Positions 1-10,810 of a stretch of 64,000 bases of DNA are shown here, in pieces (positions within the stretch are counted from its first letter, which is position 1; every line of letters starts with the position of its first letter). The notes under the pieces were generated by a model. The model saw only the letters and a program-made list of their open reading frames with translations. It was not told where the DNA came from and made no database searches. The position numbers and the translations under genes are program-made. The stretch is from NCBI GenBank assembly GCA_000697475.1, contig JNEU01001006.1:62001-126000 (forward strand), read 5' to 3'. This stretch comes from Lichtheimia corymbifera B2541 (lineage: Eukaryota; Mucoromycota; Mucoromycetes; Mucorales; Lichtheimiaceae).

Positions 1-45
1 TGTCGTCAAACGATGAACCAAGAACTCACATATTTATCCTTGTAG

Positions 46-336
46 GTTTTTAGCAAGACGTGGTGTCCTTTCAGCCAAAAAGCAAAAAAGTTCCTCGACG
101 ACTCGAATATCCCATATCACCCCATTGAGCTTGATATACGACAAGATGGCGCAGACATTCAACAAGCACTTTACGATCTCACTGGCCAAAAGACAGTGCC
201 AAATATATTTATTGACAAGACACATATTGGAGGATACGTTGATTTAAGGAAAGCCTTTCGATCGCAAACCCTCTTGGATGCTACATTAAAGGAAACGAGA
301 AGTTCCTGCAATACATTATCATCATCATCATCATAA
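46..336 (+). CDS. Glutaredoxin, C-terminal exon (5' partial)
   Basis: This is the last exon of a glutaredoxin, a glutathione-dependent thiol-disulfide oxidoreductase. It opens after an intron ending at 45 (ttgtag) and reads VFSKTWCPFS, then the cis-proline segment KTVPNIFI and the glutathione-binding segment HIGGYVDL, all hallmarks of the thioredoxin-fold Grx family. The active site reads C-P-F-S, not CPYC, so the second cysteine is absent and a monothiol or glutathionylation-type mechanism is likely (inference). It ends in a poly-Ser tail encoded by a TCA run and stops at 334-336. The N-terminus and at least one upstream exon lie outside the window. Family certain; subclass not. Confidence 0.9.
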   Translation, partial: VFSKTWCPFSQKAKKFLDDSNIPYHPIELDIRQDGADIQQALYDLTGQKTVPNIFIDKTHIGGYVDLRKAFRSQTLLDATLKETRSSCNTLSSSSS

Positions 337-385
337 TACCACCATTGCATATCGAATAAAAGTGTAGCTCAAAGTAGTCCAATTT

Positions 386-1150
386 TTAATAAGGATTGAA
401 AAACTTGCAATTATCAGTAGTATGGCTATCAATGGTGCGGCAATCTCGACAATTAGCGGCGTATTGGTATGTTAAAGCTTCAAAGGGGAAATAGGTGTCA
501 TAAGCAGCAATGTATGCCGTGCCTCGTTCCATGTCCTTTTGTGGTATATAGTGATCTCCTTCAATCAATACGACGACTGAGCCTTGATAGACATCTTCAT
601 CTTCACCCAATAATTCAGGGAATGCGTCAAGCACCAAGGGTGGCGGGTGGACACCAACTTCTTGATCCTGCTTCCAGCTACGAAAGAGTGTACGGATTGA
701 TCGGCGTATCTTGAATGCTGCTGTCATGGGCAGATCATCATCGGATGTTGTCACTGGCAGGCCTTGAAAACGCATAATCATGTATGAACCAGCAGCGTTG
801 GATCGAATGGCAGGTACGACAGTAACCGGATGCTGTTCAGCAGCAGTAATCATATCAGCTGGAAGCCTGACCCCTCGTTTCAATGCCAATAGACGCGACT
901 TTTCCGGTGTAAATGCCACTTCCAATGACACCCATGCCTTCTCTTCTTCATTATAGTCCCCAGGTGTCAATCCTCGGATCGCCATGGATGTGTTGCCACT
1001 GAATTGCCGTCGTAGGATCTGCGAAGCTTCCTTGACATTGGCGACATTGGTATAGAAGTCGTAGATCACAGTTGGGCGGTTGGACACCCACCAAGGTCGA
1101 AAACGGTCATCGCGAGCAAGTTGATAGTGTTTGAGAGGTGGAGGTTCCAT
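386..1150 (-). CDS. Intronless zinc-knuckle-like protein, unknown function
   Basis: A single 254-aa open frame with an ATG at 1150-1148 and TAA at 388-386. I do not recognise the family. The body has a mixed alpha/beta composition typical of small RNA-binding folds. The C-terminus has CRDCRTIDSHTTDNC, a C-x2-C-x5-H-x4-C arrangement close to a retroviral-type CCHC zinc knuckle (which has x4 before His). The lack of introns, among neighbours with many, together with the knuckle, suggests descent from a LINE or other retroelement ORF1, perhaps domesticated. No reverse transcriptase is nearby. It lies convergent with the glutaredoxin gene, 50 bp away. Coding status is likely from length and composition; function is unknown. 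Confidence 0.6.
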   Translation of the reverse strand: MEPPPLKHYQLARDDRFRPWWVSNRPTVIYDFYTNVANVKEASQILRRQFSGNTSMAIRGLTPGDYNEEEKAWVSLEVAFTPEKSRLLALKRGVRLPADMITAAEQHPVTVVPAIRSNAAGSYMIMRFQGLPVTTSDDDLPMTAAFKIRRSIRTLFRSWKQDQEVGVHPPPLVLDAFPELLGEDEDVYQGSVVVLIEGDHYIPQKDMERGTAYIAAYDTYFPFEALTYQYAANCRDCRTIDSHTTDNCKFFNPY

Positions 1151-1542
1151 GGCTCAGGTGTCAAAAGTCGTCGGGCCGAGAAAGTGGTGCATTCATTCAG
1201 CTCGCTGCATAAGAAGGCATCAGATAGATCACATGCTCTGATTTGATCTTTTACTATAGCGTACTTAGAGTTATACACTGCTTTTTCATAATAATAAAGA
1301 TAGTCTAATACCATTGATGAAGAGAAATAAACGGATACTACTACTACTGCTACTGCTGACCAAGAAGATGTATTCTAATCAATATGCCATGAAGCAATAA
1401 CGACTATAACAAAAGAAAGATCACAAAGTTGGAATACAATGGATTGGTAAAAACGAAAAAGAAGAAGAAGAAAAAAGACTTTATCAAGTAGACTCATTGG
1501 TATCCGGGGGGGTTAAAAGTGGCATCATGGGGGTTGTAAGAA
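1151..1542. other. Intergenic, nothing recognised
   Basis: A/T-rich spacer between the zinc-knuckle ORF start and the casein kinase stop. It holds an A/G-rich tract near 1455-1480 but no ORF or RNA gene I can support. Confidence 0.5.
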
Positions 1543-3245
1543 TTATGTGCAAATATTGCAAGTGACGATAGAACAGAAGCTGCGCCAAAAGCCGCCTTTT
1601 CCAAGAGACTCGGCATCTTGCCCTGCAGCACCATGGTGTAGGGCACTGGTATCAATGTTTTGATACGTGACGGGTTGGTTACTCATCATGGGTTGGGATG
1701 ATCGATAAGCATTGGTACCGTGGTGATTAAGTCGTTGTCTCGAATGTCGCTGACCAGTGTCACGTCTTCTATTCCCTCTTCCTGCGGTAGCATCATTCAG
1801 CGCTGCAACTGCACCATGTCCACGTTGCGTTGATGATCGACGTTGCATTGTCTACGAGAACCATATTGGTCAATCCAAGATACATTGATGTAAAGATACA
1901 AATGTATATAGCTTACCTCCCATCCTTTGCCATTGTTGAGCATCATCCAATCGTATATACCATCGTCTGCCTCATTTGCCTTTTCCAAGACCTTGTCGAA
2001 AAGATCACGCAAGAAATCATAATCGGGTGTCTCTTCAAATCCAAGCTTTCGTGCATATTGCAAATAAATACCAAATTCCTCTAAAAGATCGATCCCATTA
2101 ATGACTCATTCTCCTCGAGAACATGATGATGGTATATATATGTACCTGGATATCCATCACATAAATCCCTAATGGCTGTCGTTTGCTTTTTCTCGCCAAT
2201 CTTCTCGTACTTTTGCTTGTTTGTAGCTGCTTTGAGACCTTGCCATGGAAGGGCACCTCGCAAAAAGTACATAAACACGTGACCCAGGGACTCGAGATCA
2301 TCTCGTCGTGATTGTTCTATTCATCTTGTTATTAGAAAAAAGTAGACTACATATATAATGGCCGTATACGTACCTCGACCGAGATGTGTGTTGATACTCA
2401 TGTAACGTGCAGTCCCAGATAAACTTTTTCGCTCACGATAGGGAATATGTTGCTTGGTTTTTGGATCACGATACTGTTTGGCCATACCAAAGTCGATCAT
2501 GTAAATAGTGTTGGCATGTTTTGTTCCAGGACGACCGATCAAAAAGTTGTCTGGTTTGATGTCTCGATAAATCAGATTACGTTCGTGTACACTTTGGACG
2601 CGCGAGATCTACATGAGCCCACGGATCAGATCAGTATCGGAAGACAAATACGGTATTCCTTGTTTGCTACCCATACCATCTGCTTGGCAAGCATAGCCAC
2701 TGTTTTTATACTGAAGCGACGACTGCACATATCGAATAAATCTTCCAGACTTGGGCCCAACATGTCAATGACCAAGATGTTGTGGAGTCCTTCTTGACCA
2801 AAATAATAGGCTGCAGGAATACCGGCTAAACAAGAGAAAAAGGTGTCAATCGAAATGTACTACGATGACTCCTTGGATGCATCATCACATACTCAACCCA
2901 GATAAAATCTTGTATGTTCTGTATTCATCTCGCAACTGTGGTGCGTCTGATTTACGAGGCTCGAATTTAATAGCAACTTGTTGATTGTTCAAGAGGTTGG
3001 TGCCTATTCATGTTTCACGACATGAGAGGAGATATCCTGGGTGATACATACACACACACACTAACTGACTCTCTCACTCTCCACTGCACTCCAGCGCGAT
3101 GGGTAGTACCTTCATAGATAATTCCGAAGCTGCCCTCGCCAATCTTGCGACCCACTCTAAAGTGCACACCAACCACATTGACGGTCGAGGAGAGAGAAGC
3201 TGTGTTGGACCGGTTTTGGGAATGACGGGAGTGGTTCGCCGTCAT
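1543..3245 (-). CDS. Casein kinase I (Yck/Hrr25 type)
   Basis: Ser/Thr protein kinase of the CK1 family. Exons, in transcript order: 3245-3110, 3003-2893, 2825-2677, 2608-2374, 2316-2146, 2080-1917, 1851-1543, all GT-AG and in frame; product 424 aa. The kinase domain starts at residue ~26 ([11 protein letters not shown] glycine loop) and shows the VAIKFEP lysine, catalytic loop [14 protein letters not shown], and the CK1-specific [14 protein letters not shown] activation segment. The ~100-residue tail is Gln/Arg/Ser-rich and ends [12 protein letters not shown], with three cysteines. This resembles the palmitoylated cysteine tail of yeast Yck1/2 and suggests plasma-membrane anchoring (inference). 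It is not a CaaX box. A longer in-frame start exists near 3344; I chose MTANHS because the family's conserved part begins shortly after it. Confidence 0.95.
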
Positions 3246-3645
3246 GGTGTAATGCGCGCCTGGTGGAATCGTTTTGGAGGGTATAAGTGGGTTGGAATAA
3301 TGGGGTACCAAATAAAGGGGTGTGGGAGAAATGCAATGTTTCAACTATGAGTGTAGATAACACGTTGGTTGGTACAATGCGCGCAATGTAAAAGAAGGAG
3401 AACAAGAATGGGCTGAAGATGGAGTTTGGTGGTTGTGGAAGAGAGAAGGAAGAGGAACCTGAAACAGCGTCACCTTGATGAGGATACCAAACGCCCACCA
3501 CCACCAGCAGGCAATAGTATACGTGTGTGTGTGCGTGTGTGAATATTATCCAAGTCATGCAATCTCATCGTTCAAGTTGAATATCTTTATATACATATAC
3601 ATTCGGTTACTTTAACAACAGCACTACTATCATCATTATCATCAT

Positions 3646-4305
3646 CTATTGTCGACCGGTTGATCCAAATCCACCAGCTCCTCGCTCAGTGTCATCCAAC
3701 TCCTAGGAAATTGACCCGACCCCCAACATTACATTCAATTAGTGTCCCTGCAGTCAAAGTCATATCAATAAAAGCCATCCTTACATTTACTTCCACCACT
3801 TCAGGAGTATAGATACGCTCAAGGATCAATTGAGCAATACGATCGCCTTGCTTGACTAATGACATAACGACATATTAATCCATCTGATATAATTTGCCTT
3901 GTACTCCTTCACCTTACCTTCATAATCGGTAGTAGCAAAGTTGAACATCAACACGCCAACAGGACCACGATAATCAGCATCAATCACACCAGCACCCGTA
4001 TCCAAGAAATGCTTGGATGCCAAACCAGAACGTGGGGCAATACGACCATAGCAACCTTCAGGGACAGCAATAGAAAGATCCGTTGGCACAATAACCTTGC
4101 CCTGAGCAGGGATCACGGTGTTGGCAGCACTAGATCAAAAGCATGTCAAAATGGGGACTGCACGTCATGCTGTCATTGAGGGGAGGGGCAAGAGACAAGA
4201 CACAAACCTGTAGAGATCATAACCAGCAGCAATAGCTGATCCACGAGTGGGTAGTTTGGCGTTCTCGGAAAGACGCTTGACAGCAAGACGAGGTGCAATA
4301 GTCAT
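3646..4305 (-). CDS. DUT1: dUTP diphosphatase (dUTPase)
   Basis: Hydrolyses dUTP to dUMP and pyrophosphate, keeping uracil out of DNA and supplying dUMP for thymidylate synthesis. Exons 4305-4208, 4129-3918, 3855-3785, 3702-3646; product 145 aa, the normal trimeric dUTPase size. All five family motifs are visible in order: AAGYDLYS (I), [10 protein letters not shown] (II), [15 protein letters not shown] (III), GDRIAQLIL (IV) and the P-loop-like [10 protein letters not shown] (V, last exon). The chosen ATG is at 4305-4303. A longer in-frame frame begins at 4404 and would add 33 residues, which could be a second, organellar isoform (speculative). Confidence 0.95.
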
Positions 4306-5239
4306 ACTTGTGAAACGGGAAAAAAGAGAATGGGTGTCCAAGGGAATAAAAGAATCGTGTTCCCAGCGCGCGCCAAATACGCGTACCGAATGCGGTGCTA
4401 ACAATTGATTCCCTGAGTTTCATCTACATGGATTATGTGGCGCCGTCAAACGTAATATAAATTCGCCACTTTGTAGGTGTAGTAGTAGACATTGCTAACA
4501 ATAAAAACCTATTTGTCAATGAATCAATATTATTGTGTTGCTACTAGTTTAACAAGTGCTAGCAGGATTTATCGCAAAGGAGCAATCTGTTCAAGAAAGA
4601 GGGTATTCGCTCAATAACGTCACTTTCAAGTATGGGCCACAATATACCAGGTTCATTGTTTGAATCATTAAGGGCGCCTCTTTGTGTCAGGACAAAGAAC
4701 AATCAAAGTATGCCAAAACATTTGCTGAATAGGGTCATTGAAGAATATGGGTCAACAGGATCTTGATATGAAATAATACCACGTTTAATAACAACACGAT
4801 GTCTACTAGCTATATCAATAATGGAAAAGGGAGATGGGACTGACAACAATCTAAAAGGCATATCTCGCGCTGATACACATACCCTTTCGGATCACGTTTC
4901 CGAAGATAAGATACTTCATTTGGTGAGCTTACTAATGTATTGTGAAGCCCGCCTGATTTGCTTGAGCGAACAACAGACATACACCATTTATTGTATGTTG
5001 TGACAACTACCTAGATGTCTATTGTATGCGGTCCTAGCAACACTATTTTATGCTTGGGTTCAAATTCGACGATGATGGATATATGTTGTCATTGTACTGT
5101 GTGAGTCATGCGGAACAGTGGGTTGGCAGGTTGAATATATAAACGGCAAGTGCTTCCGTGATTCCCCTTTAAGTCTGCCGATATAGGCTGCTGCTTGTGG
5201 TGGAGGTGGTGGTGGCTACACTCTTTTTATCCTTTTGTC
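4306..5239. other. Divergent intergenic region (dUTPase / carrier)
   Basis: About 930 bp shared upstream of two divergently transcribed genes. No supported ORF or RNA gene. A ggttcaaattc string near 5058 resembles a tRNA B box but has no matching A box or acceptor stem. Confidence 0.4.
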
Positions 5240-6581
5240 ATGAATCACACTCAACAACTGACAATCTTGCCAAGAGAGAAAGCATCGTCGCCCATTGCCC
5301 AGGAGTATCAAACAACACCAACCGAACGAATAATATCCGCATGTGGTGGTGCTCTCCTTACCATGCTCTTGAGTAAGTCAATGCTCACCATTGCAAACTG
5401 GCACCTGGACTCATGTATCGCTTTGCTGCTTAGTGACCCCGTTGGACGTTGTCAAGACACGGTTACAGACGCAAGAGATATCCGGTGTGAGACATTTGGA
5501 AGGGACTTTGGTATGTGTATGGGGTTCTAGTGGCTGGTTGTCCTTGTGCTGGTGGGACTTACCCATCTACTACTACTACTAGGATGGCTTATATAAGATC
5601 GCACGACATGAAGGAACGACAGCCTTGTTTCGAGGATTATCGGCCGGATTGTTGATCTCAGTACCAGCTACAGTGAACTATTATGCGGGATATGATTATA
5701 TCAGGGACAAGATCAAGCATTCCCGTTTTCGTGGAACAGCGCTCGATGAATATTCTCCACTTTGGGCAGGTGCCACGGCAAGAGGTATTTTTTTTACAAT
5801 GAGACAAAACCATGATAGGTTGGTTTAATAACAAGGAGAATGGGATTATCAGCATTTGCAGCTTCTATTGTTTCTCCTCTTGAGCTCTTCAAGACGCGCA
5901 TCCAAGCTGCAGATAAGGAAGGGATTGCAGGTACGCTTGATGGAAATGATCGTTTCGTCAGAACTATATGTCTTATACATATTTCAAGCTATTTGGCGAG
6001 GTATTATGCACATGGTGCGTCAACAGGGACCCTCTACGCTATGGCGAGGCATTGTGCCAACATTGCTAAGAGATGTGCCCTTTTCTGGTGTATATTGGAT
6101 GGCTTATGATCGAGCAAGGAAGCGCTTAACCCAAGGAACACAACTGGATGGTCTTGCTAATTTCCAAACAGCCTTCCTTGCAGGGGCATCTTCTGGCATG
6201 GTATGTGTGGCACAGAGAAAGGAAGGGTATGAGCATTTGGATCTGATACGCCATTGTGTAGCTTGCTGCATTAGTCACACACCCCTTCGACGTTATCAAG
6301 ACACAGAGACAAGTTAGCACGGACCATAATGCACGTGCCACAGTGCTGGTACGCCAAATCATCTATACCGAAGGATATACCGGATTTTTCAAAGGTATGC
6401 AGGTCGAGCGTATGAATCAATTCAACATGCATTGACCAGAGGAATAGGTCTTGTACCCCGGTTATTCAGGGTCGCTCCTTCTTGTGCCATCATGATCTCC
6501 AGTTATGAAGTTGGCAAGCACTTTTTTGCACATCGACGGAACAATAATAGCACGACGATATCATCATCATCTTCTTCATAG
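5240..6581 (+). CDS. Mitochondrial carrier, SLC25A39/40 (Mtm1) type
   Basis: Inner-membrane carrier of the SLC25 family. Exons 5240-5372, 5434-5510, 5583-5784, 5853-5930, 5989-6200, 6262-6394, 6442-6581; product 324 aa. Three tandem carrier repeats are marked by [22 protein letters not shown] and [11 protein letters not shown], and by downstream FRG, WRG and FKG motifs. The second-repeat context [14 protein letters not shown] resembles the SLC25A39/40 and yeast Mtm1 subgroup, linked to mitochondrial glutathione import and Mn-SOD/iron homeostasis; the substrate here is inferred. The intron 5785-5852 must use the acceptor at 5851-5852; two earlier AGs (5834-5835, 5837-5838) give the wrong frame. 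The C-terminus is a Ser run. Confidence 0.92.
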
Positions 6582-6793
6582 ACCTTTTATAATAATAATT
6601 CACCATGACAATCTCATTAGATCAGCATCATCCACAACCATCATTAAAGTAAAATGAACAACCCATTCATAAAAGAGAGTTTCAAGCTAGGTTTATAAAC
6701 ATTTGTCTGATGAATATTGATTCTGAGAAGCTAAGAGTGGGTAAGAAGTGGGGAATGTGTGCATGAAGATGATGGGATAGATGTGGAAGAAAA

Positions 6794-7263
6794 CTAGCCA
6801 CTCTATGGGAGGAGGAATGCGTCAATCATTGTTAAATCATAGCAATGTAGTACTTACCATCATGGCCTTTTCCTCCTCATATCGTTGCTTATCAGCGACT
6901 GCCTTGTCCTGATATGGCTACAGAGAAAATGTGAATAGCTAGTTTTATTCAATTCATCCTCTTGATCCCTACCTTTTTTTCTTCGTCAGTCAACTCCTTC
7001 CATTTTTGACCCAAGAGTTTGCCAATGTCGCCTATTTGTAGGTTAGGAAAGAGGATAATTGATGATGAATAAAAAGATTCACATTATGTACCAAAGGTAG
7101 CCTCCGGATTTTCTTCCTTGACGGTTGATCGTTGCTCTTGAGAAAAGAACATGTAGGCTGAACGGCCTCGTTTGGGAGCATTGGGATCCTTGCGCTTCTT
7201 GCCACCATCAACGGAAGCTCGCTTGGATACTTTGGCATCACCAGATCGTGTTTCTTTGGCCAT
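6794..7263 (-). CDS. HMG-box chromatin protein, NHP6 type
   Basis: Small non-histone DNA-bending protein. Exons 7263-7092, 7031-6973, 6917-6858, 6802-6794; product 99 aa, like yeast Nhp6A/B. A basic N-terminus ([11 protein letters not shown]) leads into one HMG box: [44 protein letters not shown]. Nhp6 proteins bend DNA non-specifically and help FACT, SWI/SNF and Pol III factors. The last coding exon is only 9 nt (Ser-Gly-stop). An in-frame ATG two codons upstream (7269) is also possible. The gene is convergent with the mitochondrial carrier gene. Confidence 0.93.
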
Positions 7264-8053
7264 GATCACGCGTGGATAAGAGCTATAGTGATAGGATGAG
7301 TGAAAAAGGGAGGTAATAAAAAGAATAGGATGGATTTCTTGTACCTTTCAAATTTTTGACGTTGGATGTGAGTATAGAGTGTGAAGGCTTGGCCTAAGTG
7401 TGAGTGTGGTTGTGAAAGTGAAGAGTGAGTGAGAGAGTGAGAGAGAGGGAGAAAGGTGGGCTGCGTGGGTGAGCTCAAGCGATTTATGTGGGAGGCGTAC
7501 CCACCCAGCCCATAATGAATATAGGGGGGTGCGAATTTTTTGCTCGTGCTCATGCTGTGTACACATACACGCACTCACATTGGGAGAGTGATGACCTAAA
7601 ATGCCTACGACATTGTGCATTTCTCTCACCACTCGATAGCTATTGGCTTTTTGTATTCCCTCCGTAGTACATCATCAATGTTTATTCAACAACGATAAGG
7701 GCATTATTACATGTGTAGTGAAAAGGAGATTGCATTATAAAGGGAAAGTGAGTTGGGTGGATCTAGGAAACCAATCACTTTAAAGCGATGTGTTTGATAT
7801 TGGGCAAGTTTATGATTACCAGTAGGTCATGGATATTGGGGGTTCTGTGATAATGAACCACTCCTGTGGTGTGTCATTCACTTTCATTCTCATAACACTA
7901 TGCATTTATCCTTGTGCACATGATCCCACATTGTGGCCTGTGATTGTTTATGCATTCTCCCAATTCAACCCAACATCGGGTCCTTGGCTGAGTATAACCT
8001 TTGGCTGCCCCTCTCTACACGCGCCGTTTATTCCTTCTCTCTTTTTGGTTACA
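7264..8053. other. Divergent intergenic region (NHP6 / MED1)
   Basis: Upstream region of two divergent genes. Next to the NHP6 start it carries a purine-rich block on the + strand (7420-7460), a pyrimidine-rich leader for NHP6. No supported gene. Confidence 0.4.
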
Positions 8054-10754
8054 ATGCAATCGACTCAAGAGACAAAAAACTCAATCAGCTCTTCGGTTTA
8101 CGGCATTCAACAACTCTTTCGCGATTTTGAAAAGCAATGTCATATCCTAACAACACCAGCTACTGAAGGTACCTTAACCACCTTATATCACCACCACCAC
8201 TTCAACCTGTAGATCTAATCAAACGACCTTTTCAAAAAAGAGATCCATGCACTCGGTCCTGTCAATATCGACCACGCACGACAAGAGTTCATGCAGTACA
8301 TTAACGCTATTCGATCGATATGCTCTCAGTTTGAGACAGAGGTGCTAGGCGACGTTGTCAAAATGGGAGCTGGCGCCGAGCCTGCGTTTCGAAAGCACCT
8401 GACACATCTCAAGGAACAAGCTCAGCTCGAGAGTACCGTCATGCGCGTCAAGGACATACTAGAAAGCACCAAAGAAACTGTTGAGCAGGCCATGAATGAT
8501 CGAGAAACATCCAAATCCAAAGTGCAGACGAGGAAACTGGAGAAGCTTGCACAGTCTTTGGGGTATGTTCAACAATTCTACCATCATCAATCCCATCAAC
8601 TAAAGGCATCCGTGGAAGAATAGATTGATGGTGTTCGTTGATACAACTCAGAAGAATGACGCGGGTCAACCCATTACAACCATTACATTAGGCGGTACCG
8701 TCATTGTAGTCGATGTATGTATTATTGATAAGGTGGGAATGGGATCAGAAGGCACACATACTCATATTATGACATAGATCGATATTGACGAAGGAGGATC
8801 CATCTTGAAATGCAAAGTCACTTATGTATCAGAGGTTATTCAAAGTGATCAAGATGATCGAGTAAGTAACAGAGAGGATCAAACAAAGATGGGAGAACTT
8901 ATAAGAGATACTTAGGTGGATCAAATGCTCGCAGAGAATTTGCAATCACAAGACTATGATCGATTCAAACGCAATTTGGGTGCTTTGGCTCTCTTGGATC
9001 AGCTCAATGTGAAATATGCGCCAACCGATTTCTTTCTTATTATGCGTGCCATGATGGCTGATATGAAATCCATCTTTGATCAAGAAATGTAAGTCATTTT
9101 ATCTTTATGGCACGCATCTTTTTCTAAAGAATCATCCTATGGCTAGGCTGGTCGCGTCAAATGACATGGCAAGCGTACTCATGGAAGGACACGGTATACC
9201 AAATCAGCATTTCGATTATCCTGGCTTGTCAATTTCGTATTGGATGTGCAAAGAACTCGTTCTTGGAAACGATTGGAGTGAAGTGCATGGATACATCACA
9301 GAGAGTAAGTAAACCCCGGAAATGCATTTGACTTTTGGGATTATATTAATGAAGGAATATAGGCAAGAATCACCCATCCTTCTCGCATGCATCCAAGTTG
9401 CTCATCTCGTTTGAAGATTCTCAAAAGCTGAACTCCTTCATCCCACCTACGCGAAACAAGTATCTTCTCGAATATGATGAATCTCAAGATGCAGTCAAAG
9501 AGGGAGAAAATGGGTAATTTGGGTCTATCTTGTGTGTATGTGTATGGCATGCTGATGAGGATATTATCAGAGAACATCTGGACGTTGTATTGGAGCCCAA
9601 TTGGCCGGCATTCATGCAGCCTATGCGATTCGTCAAAATGTTACCGAGCTATCCAAATGTCAAACCCGTGCCAATCCGCTTCGTTGCAAAGTTGGATCCA
9701 CCAGTACCTGCAGCAAATGTCATTGTACGCAAGTTGATGGTTGCATCGGGTATTGCAGATGATGGTATGCTTATAGGATAGCGGGTGTGGTATCGATACA
9801 ACTACTCATACGCTGATATTAGCTTCAGTACATACATCACAAGATCCACCTGCTGTCACCTCTTCACTCGAAAATATGTTGGTGGTAAGTTCTTGCCAAG
9901 CTTCCAAGTATCGTTGACTAAAACGATATTACTAGGATGACAATGCTCCACTGGATACAACTACCACATGGACATCAACGTTTGAAAACTCAACGGATCA
10001 AGTTTATCGATGGATGGGATCTTCATTGACACCTGGAAAACTCGTTCGACGTGTTACTTTTAATCATCCCAGCCAAATCTATACCATTCTCTTGGTAAGC
10101 TTTTGAGTATATTGTATGCAGTAGATAAGCTCACATGTTTCAAATCTTTAGCATTTGCGACAACAACAAATGTTCAATACACTATTTCAAAGCATATTCC
10201 ATGACAAAGCCATCAAGTCCAATCGAGAAAAGAAACACACGCTCTCCCTCGATGAGATATTACAAGGTAAAATCACATGGTATCAGGCGCTATGAAGCTT
10301 CTTCTGATTGTCTGATACTTTAGAGAGCAAATCGGATGACAAGCTACATATTGAAGTTGCAAGCATTGATGCGCCCAGTATAATCCATCTCACCATCTCA
10401 TTACCACCTTCACCACAATCCAAGCACCTTGTCTTATTATCGCTCTCCATTGAGATTCCCAAGAGTACACCTGCCCGCCCTGTTATTCGACTCTATCCTC
10501 CATCCACCTCTGAGCATGAACGTGTACATCATCTTGCTTGGAATTCAGATATCTTTGACCAAGACAAAATGACACGCGTGATTCAAACGGGCTACAGCAT
10601 TCCATTATTGGTGCGATGGCTCTGGAACCGGATACAGCAACAACCCGACGTTGATTATACCATTGAAATTTCACGACTGGGTCTACGACGATCAAGGAAT
10701 GAAGATGGGATCTCAGCATATCCTAGCAAGCATGTCAAGATGGAAGGACAATAG
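8054..10754 (+). CDS. MED1: Mediator complex subunit 1
   Basis: Subunit of the Mediator middle module, which links activators to RNA polymerase II. Exons 8054-8168, 8241-8562, 8624-8714, 8778-8861, 8916-9088, 9147-9304, 9363-9513, 9571-9764, 9823-9884, 9936-10094, 10152-10266, 10324-10754; product 684 aa. The Med1-family core is recognisable: TLGGTVIVVDIDIDEGGSI near residue 170, then DRFKRNLGALALLDQLN, a Pro-rich FVAKLDPPVPAANVIVRKL helix and RRVTFNHPSQIYTILLHLRQ, which parallels the SKITFQHPGRVP segment of animal MED1. There is no long disordered LxxLL tail as in animals, as usual for fungi. The first intron has an internal CTAAT branch-like site and uses the AG at 8239-8240. Confidence 0.85.
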
Positions 10755-10810
10755 ATTTTTACTCGTTATCATTGTCAGAAATATATACAAAAAAAAACTT
10801 TGGATCTTAA

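Noticed and set aside
4821..5003. 60-codon frame between dUTPase and the carrier
   Set aside because: Short, no coding character, no conserved segment, in a shared upstream region.
5040..5075. tRNA-like B box (ggttcaaattc)
   Set aside because: No A box, acceptor stem or anticodon arm can be drawn around it.
5785..5852. Suspected frameshift or pseudogene in the mitochondrial carrier
   Set aside because: The first AGs after the branch region give the wrong frame, but the AG at 5851-5852 restores it and yields the conserved [14 protein letters not shown], so the gene is intact.
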